6,097 nt of DNA from Rhodobacterales bacterium (GTDB lineage Bacteria > Pseudomonadota > Alphaproteobacteria > Rhodobacterales > Rhodobacteraceae). The notes under the pieces were generated by a model. The model did no database searches and was not told the DNA's origin. It worked only from the letters and a program-made list of their open reading frames with translations. Of the stretch, positions 1 through 4,964 are shown piece after piece. Position 1 is the stretch's first letter, and the number at the start of each line of letters is the position of its first letter. The stretch covers positions 1 through 6,097 of the forward strand of contig JAAFHS010000177.1 of the NCBI GenBank assembly GCA_013298485.1, given 5' to 3'. Both the position numbers and the translations under genes were made by a program.

Positions 1-749
1 TCCGTCGCGGGCAGCAGCGCCACGCCCACCAACCCCGCCAGCGCCCCCACCGTCGCCCCCCCCAGCGCCCGGATCGTGAACCGCCGCACAAAGGCCCGCG
101 CGATATAGCTGTCCTTCGCCCCCACCAGCCGCAGCACCCGGATCACCTGCGCATTCGCCGACAGCGCCGCATTCGCCGCCAGCGCGATCATCGCCGTCAT
201 CGCCCCCACGATCAGGGCCACCGACAATATCCCCAATAGCCGCAGCCGTTCGGCCGCCACCGCCAGCGGCTTGCGCCAGCGCGTATGGTCATCCAGCAGC
301 GCCCCCGGGGCCTCGGCCGCCAGCCGCTGGCGCAGCCCTTCGCCGTCATAGCCCGTCCCGTCCTCCGTCACCTCGATCAGGCGCGGCAGGGACAGCGCAT
401 CCAGCGGCAGGTCCGATCCGAACCAGGGCGCCAGCAATTCGCGTTCCTCATCATCACTCAGCGCCCGTGCCGTGGCGATCCCCGGCGTCTGCGCCAGCAG
501 ATCAAGCACCGCCTGCGTCTGCAGATCAAGCTGGTCCGCCGGGGCCGAAATCCGGATCGTCGCCGTATTCGTCAGTGACGCCGACCACCGTTCCGCCAGC
601 CGCCCCGCCGCCAGCGACAGCGCAATCGCGAACACCGCCAGAAACGCCATCGCCCCCGCAGTAAAACTGGTCAGCGTCGCCGTATATCCCGATGGCGGCA
701 CCACCCGGTCGCTGTGCCGGTCGGTCTTCAGAAGATCAAGCAGGCTCAT
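1..749 (-). CDS. ftsX: Cell division protein FtsX, C-terminus cut by window edge
   Basis: This is the membrane subunit of the FtsEX ABC-type complex, which at the septum relays FtsE ATP hydrolysis to periplasmic activation of peptidoglycan hydrolases. Translation from ATG 749-747 gives 249 residues before the left edge; about 50 residues are probably missing, as family members are near 300. The order is: a cytoplasmic N-terminus (1-29), a first membrane span (about 30-49), an extracytoplasmic domain (about 50-168), a second span (about 170-192), the conserved cytoplasmic stretch QVIRVLRLVGAKDSYIARAF (201-220), and a third span beginning near 225. The fourth span expected for the family lies outside the window. 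The start overlaps the ftsE stop in an ATGA tetranucleotide, so the two are almost certainly co-translated. The FtsX call rests on this topology, the conserved loop and the ftsE linkage; a generic permease is much less likely. Confidence 0.93.
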   Translation of the reverse strand, partial: MSLLDLLKTDRHSDRVVPPSGYTATLTSFTAGAMAFLAVFAIALSLAAGRLAERWSASLTNTATIRISAPADQLDLQTQAVLDLLAQTPGIATARALSDDEERELLAPWFGSDLPLDALSLPRLIEVTEDGTGYDGEGLRQRLAAEAPGALLDDHTRWRKPLAVAAERLRLLGILSVALIVGAMTAMIALAANAALSANAQVIRVLRLVGAKDSYIARAFVRRFTIRALGGATVGALAGLVGVALLPAT

Positions 750-1417
750 AGGTCCGCCCCGGCCAGCTGAATGCGCCGGTCCTTGATGCGCAGCACCCGT
801 GCGGCCACCTGCGCCTTGGCCTGCCGGATCAGGTTCATGTCATGCGTGGCAATCAGAATGGTCTTGCCCATCCGGTTCAGCTCCACCAGCAGTGTCAGCA
901 GCCGCAGTGACATCTCCCAATCCAGGTTGCCCGTCGGCTCATCCGCCAGAATGACATCCGGGTCCATGATGACCGCCCGCGCCACCGCCGCCCGCTGCCG
1001 CTCCCCCCCCGACAGGGACGGGGGCAGTGCATCGGCCATCGGCGCCAGACCCACCCAGGCCAGCAGATCGGTCAGGTTCTGCACCGGCGTCTCGCGCCCC
1101 GCAACCGTCAGCGGCAGGGTCACGTTCGTGGCCAGCGGCAGGTGATCCAGAAACTGGCAGTCCTGATGCACCACCCCGATCCGGCGGCGCGTCATCGCCA
1201 CCTCGTCCCGCTTCAACCCTGTCACATCGCGGTCAAACAGCGTGACCTTGCCGCCCGTCGGAAACAGTTCCGCATAGCACAGCTTCAGAAATGTCGATTT
1301 GCCCGCCCCCGACGGCCCCGTCAGAAAGTGAAAAGACCCCGGTGCCAGCCGCAGCGAAATCTCGGACAAAAGCTCGCCCCCGCCATAGGAGTAGGCCACA
1401 TTTTCAAACGAAATCAC
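746..1417 (-). CDS. ftsE: Cell division ATP-binding protein FtsE
   Basis: This is the cytoplasmic ATPase of the FtsEX division complex. With the GTG start at 1417-1415 it has 223 residues, the usual family size. All ABC ATPase motifs are intact: Walker A GPSGAGKS (34-41), Q-loop Q85 in HQDCQFL, signature LSGGE (135-139), Walker B VILADEP (155-161) with catalytic E160, D-loop NLD (164-166) and H-loop H192. The early segment ENVAYSYGGGEL is typical of alphaproteobacterial FtsE. An in-frame ATG at 1435-1433 would add six residues (MKAVVA) that do not match the family start and has no Shine-Dalgarno sequence in front. The GTG has an AAGG about 11 bases upstream. Both choices are weak, so the start is uncertain by six codons. 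The stop TGA (748-746) overlaps the ftsX start. The gene is divergent from the zinc-ribbon gene. Confidence 0.95.
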   Translation of the reverse strand: MISFENVAYSYGGGELLSEISLRLAPGSFHFLTGPSGAGKSTFLKLCYAELFPTGGKVTLFDRDVTGLKRDEVAMTRRRIGVVHQDCQFLDHLPLATNVTLPLTVAGRETPVQNLTDLLAWVGLAPMADALPPSLSGGERQRAAVARAVIMDPDVILADEPTGNLDWEMSLRLLTLLVELNRMGKTILIATHDMNLIRQAKAQVAARVLRIKDRRIQLAGADL

Positions 1418-1473
1418 TGCGACTACTGCCTTCATGCCACGCGGGGTTGGTGCAGAATTGCCCAAGCCCCGTC

Positions 1474-1500
1474 CGGATTCAATCCGCCATCGTTCAATCC
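1474..1500. promoter_or_regulatory. Candidate operator: 13-bp palindrome plus extra half-site
   Basis: In the divergent gap between ftsE and the zinc-ribbon gene, CGGATTCAATCCG (1474-1486) is a perfect inverted repeat around a central C. Its right part TTCAATCC (1478-1485) is repeated directly at 1493-1500, 15 bases further on. The position 57-69 bases upstream of the ftsE start would suit control of that gene, or of both. I see no convincing -35/-10 pair for either direction in the gap, and no regulator is suggested by the sequence. The repeat is seen directly; its role as a binding site is only inference. Confidence 0.25.
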
Positions 1501-1594
1501 TTAACGACAAAGGCTTCCAGAACGCGACATAAGCCGATACAACATCGACAAGAAACGCGAAGATGCGGGATTTTTGTCTGCAAGGGCGGGACGG

Positions 1595-2563
1595 ATGCGG
1601 CTGATTTGCCCGAATTGTGATGCACAGTACGAAGTCGATGATGCGGCCATTCCGGCAGCAGGTCGCGATGTTCAATGTTCAAGCTGCGGCCATGGCTGGT
1701 TTCAGGCCCATCCCGGTGTCGAAGCTGAACGCGCCGCAGAATCCGCCCTGCATGACGCGCCCGCCGCGGAAACCGTTTTGGCCCGCCTGTCCGCCACCGA
1801 TGATGGCCCTGCTGGTGATCCAGTAATTGCAGATGTGGTAAAGGAAGACGGCACCGCCACTGACAGCACTGTGGAAGACAGCACTCCAGAAGCGTCCGTG
1901 GCCGAAGACAGCATGGCCGAGGATGCGGCTGTCGATCAGGGCACGTCCGAACCCCCCGTTGCAACCGTCCCCCAAGACGAACTGCAGTCCCGCCAGATTG
2001 ACGAAGCCGTGCTTGCCGTTCTGCGCGAAGAGGCCGAACGCGAAACCATCGCCCGCAGGCTTGATGCCGAGGCCGCGCTGGAAACCCAGACCGATCTTGG
2101 CATTGACGATGCGGCAGCCGCCCCAGCAAAATCCGCGACGGCCCGCCATATCGCGCGGCTGAAAGGCGAAGATCCCGACGCAGCACCGGAGCCGGAACCG
2201 GAGATCAAGCGCGAGCTTTCGCGCCGTGAAATGCTGCCCAATATCGAAGAGATCAACTATTCCCTGCGCCCCGGTGAGGTTGCCGTCGATGATGATGGCG
2301 AAGCCTATGAAATCGTCCGCAGACCCGCCCCGCGCAGCGGCTTCCGCAGTGGATTTGTCCTGATGCTGGTCCTCGCCGGGCTGATCATCGCGGTCTACGT
2401 GATGGCCCCCCGGATCGCCGAACAGATCCCGGCTGCCAAGCCCACACTCGATATCTATGTGGCCGGTGTTGACAGCGCGCGCAGCTGGCTTGATGCCGCC
2501 ACCCGCAGTGTCGTGACCTCGCTGCGTGGCCTTGCCGGGACGGACCAGCAACCCCCGCCTTGA
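1595..2563 (+). CDS. Zinc-ribbon (MJ0042-type) acidic single-span membrane protein
   Basis: This is a 322-residue protein of unknown function. The N-terminus is a compact zinc ribbon with CPNC (5-8) and CSSC (28-31), in the MJ0042 / zinc_ribbon_5 style (MRLICPNCDAQYEV). A long, acidic, Ala/Glu/Asp-rich and probably disordered region follows (about 40-245). It includes a five-residue tandem repeat (90-114), a possible helical or coiled-coil stretch rich in E and R (about 130-165), and a conserved-looking REMLPNIEEINYSLRP patch (211-226). One hydrophobic span (about 252-271) leaves a tail of about 50 residues. With no signal peptide, the zinc ribbon is probably cytoplasmic. ATG 1595 is preferred over an in-frame TTG at 1574 because AGGGCGGGA precedes it and the family begins at MRLICP. 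It is divergent from ftsE. A metal-binding anchored adaptor is possible, but no activity can be assigned. Confidence 0.88.
   Translation: MRLICPNCDAQYEVDDAAIPAAGRDVQCSSCGHGWFQAHPGVEAERAAESALHDAPAAETVLARLSATDDGPAGDPVIADVVKEDGTATDSTVEDSTPEASVAEDSMAEDAAVDQGTSEPPVATVPQDELQSRQIDEAVLAVLREEAERETIARRLDAEAALETQTDLGIDDAAAAPAKSATARHIARLKGEDPDAAPEPEPEIKRELSRREMLPNIEEINYSLRPGEVAVDDDGEAYEIVRRPAPRSGFRSGFVLMLVLAGLIIAVYVMAPRIAEQIPAAKPTLDIYVAGVDSARSWLDAATRSVVTSLRGLAGTDQQPPP
1862..1936 (+). repeat. In-frame 15-bp tandem repeat, five copies
   Basis: Five consecutive 15-base units encode DSTVE, DSTPE, ASVAE, DSMAE and DAAVD (residues 90-114 of the zinc-ribbon protein). GACAGCACT is identical at 1862-1870 and 1877-1885, and GACAGCA recurs at 1907-1913. 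The preceding unit DGTAT (85-89) looks like a more decayed sixth copy. Because the unit length is a multiple of three, copies can be gained or lost without a frameshift, so the acidic linker may vary in length between strains. Confidence 0.75.
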
Positions 2564-2640
2564 CCCGTTCTAGGCGTCATCAAGCGTTAAGAAAGTGTTA
2601 AATCAGACCAGTTTTTAGAAGTTAAGTATTTGATATTAAA

Positions 2641-2669
2641 GGTATAACTATAAAATTGACAGCCGTCAA
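2641..2669 (-). promoter_or_regulatory. Promoter-like -35/-10 pair in the convergent gap
   Basis: On the minus strand TTGACG (2669-2664) matches the sigma-70 -35 consensus at five of six positions, and TATACC (2646-2641) matches the -10 consensus at four of six, with a 17-base spacer. Transcription would start near 2634 and run antisense into the 3' end of the zinc-ribbon gene. No minus-strand gene follows that I would accept, so any product would be an antisense or small RNA. The region is AT-rich, where such matches arise easily by chance, and the -35 lies inside the terminator-like stem. Confidence 0.2.
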
Positions 2670-2673
2670 TTTT
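2652..2673. terminator. Probable bidirectional terminator hairpin
   Basis: AAAATTGAC (2652-2660), loop AGCC and GTCAATTTT (2665-2673) form a perfect 9-bp stem with a four-base loop. Because the stem ends in A/T runs, the transcript carries a U run on the 3' side whichever strand is read. It lies 5 bases past the stop of the minus-strand prenyl synthase and 88 bases past the stop of the plus-strand zinc-ribbon gene, so it fits as a shared terminator for the two converging genes. The stem is AT-rich (only three G-C pairs in nine), which is weaker than a classical intrinsic terminator. Confidence 0.6.
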
Positions 2674-2678
2674 TGGCC

Positions 2679-3680
2679 TCACCGCACCCGCGCCACCACA
2701 TAATCCGCCAGATTCTCCAGCATCTCGCGCAACGGATGATCGGGCAGAACCGCCAGCGCCGCCCGCGCCCGGCCCGCCCACATCACCGCTTCGTCGCGCG
2801 CCGCATCCATCGCCCCGTGCCGCGCCATGATCGTCAGCGCCTGCTCCAGATCGCCGTCCTCTTGCGCGCCCTTTTCAATCACCCGCACCCAGAACGCGCG
2901 TTCCTCCGCGCTGGCTTTGGCCACCGCCTTGATGACGGGCAGTGTCACTTTCCGTTCGCGGAAATCATCGCCCGTATTCTTGCCGATCGCCGTATCCGAT
3001 CCGCCATAGTCCAGCAGGTCATCCACAATCTGAAACGCCACGCCCAAGGCATCGCCGTAAATCCGCAATGCCGTGACCTGATCTTCGGGCGCACCCGCAA
3101 TCACGCCGCCCACCTCTGTCGCTGCCGCAAACAGGGCCGCTGTCTTGCCGCGCACGACCTGCAGATAGATCGCCTCATCTGTCGCCAGGTCCTGGGCGGC
3201 GGTCAGTTGCAGCACTTCACCTTCGGCAATCGTGGCCGACGCATCCGCCAGAATATCCAGCACCCGCAGCGATCCGGTTTCCACCATCAACTGAAAACTG
3301 CGCGCGAACAGATAATCGCCCACCAGCACCGATGATTTGTTGTCCCACAGCAGGTTCGCCGTCGGCTTTCCCCGCCGCCTGTGGCTTTCGTCCACCACAT
3401 CGTCATGCAGCAGTGTCGCCGTGTGAATGAATTCCACCGTCGCTGCCAGATGCACATGAAACGGCCCGTCGTACCCGCACAGCCGCGCCGCGGCCAGCGT
3501 CAGCATCGGGCGCAACCGCTTGCCCCCCGCCTCCACCAGATGTGCTGTCACCTCAGGAATGCGCGGCGCATGGCGGCTGGCCATCCGGTCGCGGATCAGG
3601 GCGTTGACCGCCTCCATATCGGTGGCCAGATAGGCGGCCAGCCGATCATGCGGTTTGTGTGATAACTCGTCCAATCCCAT
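2679..3680 (-). CDS. ispB: Long-chain all-trans polyprenyl diphosphate synthase (ubiquinone side chain)
   Basis: This enzyme condenses isopentenyl diphosphate units onto an allylic primer to build the side chain of ubiquinone; in this group that is usually decaprenyl (Q10), so it could equally be named ddsA. The protein has 333 residues, typical for the family. Substrate motifs are complete: GGKRLRP (52-58), the first aspartate-rich motif DDVVD (93-97) followed by RRRGKPTAN, GDYLFARSF (121-129), and the second motif DDLLD (220-224) with the downstream GKNTGDDFRERKVTLP (233-248). Small A88, five residues before the first motif, fits a long-chain product because bulky residues there stop elongation early. 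ATG 3680 is chosen because homologues start close to it and AGGCGTGGGA precedes it; GTG codons at 3686 and 3707 are alternatives. It converges with the zinc-ribbon gene and diverges from the DUF2007 gene. Product length cannot be proved from sequence. Confidence 0.93.
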   Translation of the reverse strand: MGLDELSHKPHDRLAAYLATDMEAVNALIRDRMASRHAPRIPEVTAHLVEAGGKRLRPMLTLAAARLCGYDGPFHVHLAATVEFIHTATLLHDDVVDESHRRRGKPTANLLWDNKSSVLVGDYLFARSFQLMVETGSLRVLDILADASATIAEGEVLQLTAAQDLATDEAIYLQVVRGKTAALFAAATEVGGVIAGAPEDQVTALRIYGDALGVAFQIVDDLLDYGGSDTAIGKNTGDDFRERKVTLPVIKAVAKASAEERAFWVRVIEKGAQEDGDLEQALTIMARHGAMDAARDEAVMWAGRARAALAVLPDHPLREMLENLADYVVARVR

Positions 3681-3697
3681 TCCCACGCCTATGGCTC

Positions 3698-3725
3698 TCG
3701 ACTTCACCCGTCAGTGCCGCATAAC
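3698..3725 (+). promoter_or_regulatory. Possible promoter of the DUF2007-methyltransferase pair
   Basis: TCGACT (3698-3703) and CATAAC (3720-3725), 16 bases apart, each match the sigma-70 consensus at four of six positions. Transcription would then start about 3731-3733, almost on the ATG at 3734. This fits the absence of a clear Shine-Dalgarno sequence there and would give a leaderless or nearly leaderless message. The matches are modest, and in a 53-base divergent gap the prenyl synthase promoter must overlap the same DNA. Confidence 0.25.
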
Positions 3726-3733
3726 CTTGCCGG

Positions 3734-3949
3734 ATGAAAGAGCTTCTGCGCACAACCGACCCCACCGTGATCGCCTTTGCCAAAGCCCTGCTGCAGGGCG
3801 AGGATATAGCGGTGTTCGAACTTGACGTCCACATGAGCATCCTTGACGGCTCCCTTGGCATTCTGCCGCGCCGTCTGATGGTGCGGGATCAGGATCATTT
3901 CATGGCCCGTACCGTGCTCACGGACAATGACATTGATCCGGGGGTCTAG
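3734..3949 (+). CDS. DUF2007 family small protein
   Basis: This is a 71-residue protein that I recognise as DUF2007-like, a small domain described only as a putative signal-transducing protein, with no established biochemical role. It begins MKELLRTTDPTVIAFAKALL, where the ' DPTVIAFAKALLQGEDI ' stretch resembles the helix that in this fold follows a first beta strand. It continues with FELDVHMSILDGSLGILPRR and ends in LMVRDQDHFMARTVLTDND, which fits the alternating strand-helix pattern of the domain. No signal peptide or membrane span is visible. The ATG at 3734 lacks a good Shine-Dalgarno sequence. The stop TAG is followed at once by the GTG start of the methyltransferase, so the two are very probably one operon and translationally coupled. 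A partner or regulatory role towards that enzyme is suggested only by this arrangement. Confidence 0.85.
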   Translation: MKELLRTTDPTVIAFAKALLQGEDIAVFELDVHMSILDGSLGILPRRLMVRDQDHFMARTVLTDNDIDPGV

Positions 3950-4696
3950 GTGTTTGCCGATGCCGATCTGACCGACGATGCCTTTCTCTGCGGCCGGTTG
4001 CAGCTGTGGCAGCCGCGCCGGGGGTACCGCGCGGCCACCGATCCCGTCCTGCTTGCCGCCTGTGTGGATGCCCGTGCAGGCCAGCGCGTGCTTGATCTTG
4101 GCTGCGGCGCGGGGGCCGCTTCGCTGTGTCTTGCCGCCCGCCTGCCCGGACTGGTTCATGCCGGGCTGGAGGTGCAGGAAGATTACGCCGACCTTGCCCG
4201 CCGCAACGCCACCCGCAACGGTGTCGTGATGCAGGTGGTCACCGGCGATGTTGCCGCGATCCCCCGTGATCTGCGCATTGATTTTGACCATGTCATCTCC
4301 AATCCGCCTTACTATCCGCAAGGCGGCACGCCGTCCCCGGATACCGGGCGCGCCGCAGCCTTGCAGGTTGTCACACCCATCACCACATGGATTGCCGCGG
4401 CCCTGCGCCGCTTGGCCCCCGGTGGCTGGCTGACGATGATCCTTGGGGTCGATCTGCTTCCCGCCGCCCTGACCCTCGCCCCCCATGCCAGCATCCTGCC
4501 GCTGGCCCCGCGCGATGGCCGCGCCGCCCCGCGCGTGATCCTGCAGGTGCGCAAAACCGGCAGACAGCCCTTCCGCCTGCTGCCCCCTTTCGTGATCCAC
4601 GCTGGTCCCGCCCATGATGGCGACCGCGAAAGCTATACCCCCGCCGCCAATGCCGTGCTGCGGGACGGGGCCGCGCTTTCGGCGCTATTTCGCTAA
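3950..4696 (+). CDS. TrmN6-like SAM-dependent methyltransferase (probable tRNA adenine N6)
   Basis: This 248-residue class I methyltransferase resembles the E. coli TrmN (YfiC) family, which methylates N6 of A37 in tRNA1(Val). Visible elements are the N-terminal QPRRGYRAATDPVLLAA (21-37), where the G-YR-TD-LLA pattern is typical of this family; SAM-binding motif I VLDLGCGAGA (47-56); an acidic motif II residue in GLEVQ (72-76); GD at 99-100 (motif III); and the catalytic NPPY (118-121) that marks N6-adenine or glutamine-N5 enzymes. The C-terminal part holds GGW (158-160) and the strand pair PRVILQVRKTG (194-204). The start is GTG 3950, directly after the DUF2007 stop, with a CGGGGG sequence 4-9 bases upstream as likely ribosome-binding site. 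Enzyme class is secure; the exact tRNA target is inferred from the family, and another RNA or protein substrate is possible. Confidence 0.87.
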   Translation: MFADADLTDDAFLCGRLQLWQPRRGYRAATDPVLLAACVDARAGQRVLDLGCGAGAASLCLAARLPGLVHAGLEVQEDYADLARRNATRNGVVMQVVTGDVAAIPRDLRIDFDHVISNPPYYPQGGTPSPDTGRAAALQVVTPITTWIAAALRRLAPGGWLTMILGVDLLPAALTLAPHASILPLAPRDGRAAPRVILQVRKTGRQPFRLLPPFVIHAGPAHDGDRESYTPAANAVLRDGAALSALFR

Positions 4697-4784
4697 ATCT
4701 GACAAGTTTTCTTTTGTCGTGATTCCGGAAACAAGTGACACGACTCGGAAAACGTGTTGCAGTTACAAATGTGTCATCAACCAC

Positions 4785-4790
4785 AGGAGG
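4785..4790 (+). promoter_or_regulatory. Strong Shine-Dalgarno AGGAGG of the DUF465 gene
   Basis: A perfect AGGAGG lies six bases before ATG 4797. It is the strongest ribosome-binding site in the window and settles the start against the longer in-frame reading from 4614, which would run through the methyltransferase coding region. It suggests that this short protein is efficiently translated. Confidence 0.85.
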
Positions 4791-4796
4791 ATCGGA

Positions 4797-4964
4797 ATGA
4801 GCATCGCTTCGCATCTGCAAGAGCTGCGCCGCAAGCATGAAAACCTGTCACATATGGTTGAATCCGAACAGCGAAGCCCCGGATCAGATGCGCTGAAGAT
4901 TGCCGAGTTGAAAAAGCAGAAACTCAGGCTGAAAGAAGAAATGTCGCGCCTCACGCAGGCGTAA
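4797..4964 (+). CDS. YdcH-like DUF465 small coiled-coil protein
   Basis: This 55-residue protein of the DUF465 (YdcH) type has no established function. It opens MSIASHLQELRRKHENLSHM, has a central turn around QRSPGSD (25-31), and closes with the Lys/Glu-rich helix ALKIAELKKQKLRLKEEMSR (32-51). This helix-turn-helix pair with heptad-like leucines is the family pattern, and the length is typical. There are no membrane segments and no cysteines. The start is fixed by AGGAGG six bases upstream. It lies 100 bases after the methyltransferase, enough for its own promoter, though none is obvious. Its last 14 bases overlap the end of the opposing DMT exporter gene. Confidence 0.88.
   Translation: MSIASHLQELRRKHENLSHMVESEQRSPGSDALKIAELKKQKLRLKEEMSRLTQA

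Noticed and set aside
1418..1675. N-terminal extension of FtsE by 80 or more codons
   Set aside because: The extension runs through the intergenic gap and into the zinc-ribbon gene, and FtsE family proteins begin at the ISFENV segment.
1494..2186. Minus-strand reading frame of 230 codons upstream of ftsE
   Set aside because: Arg/Cys-rich shadow translation overlapping the zinc-ribbon gene, with no domain or ribosome-binding site.
1679..2551. Long minus-strand reading frame (290 codons) opposite the zinc-ribbon gene
   Set aside because: Its translation is Gly/His-rich with no recognisable domain, as expected from the antisense of a GC-rich gene; the plus strand has a clear zinc ribbon, membrane span and ribosome-binding site.
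2587..2781. Minus-strand 64-codon frame covering the AT-rich gap
   Set aside because: It starts inside the prenyl synthase in another frame, has a low-complexity Gly/Ala start and no ribosome-binding site.
2673..3335. Plus-strand reading frame of 220 codons opposite the prenyl synthase
   Set aside because: Its Arg/His/Gln-rich translation has no family signature, while the minus strand carries both aspartate-rich motifs of a prenyl synthase.
3704..4615. Long minus-strand reading frame (303 codons) opposite the DUF2007 and methyltransferase genes
   Set aside because: It is full of GDH/GGG-type antisense composition and spans two well-supported plus-strand genes.
4697..4720. Possible terminator after the methyltransferase (GACAA ... 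TTGTC)
   Set aside because: Only a 5-bp AT-rich stem with an 8-base loop and no U run after it; too weak to call.
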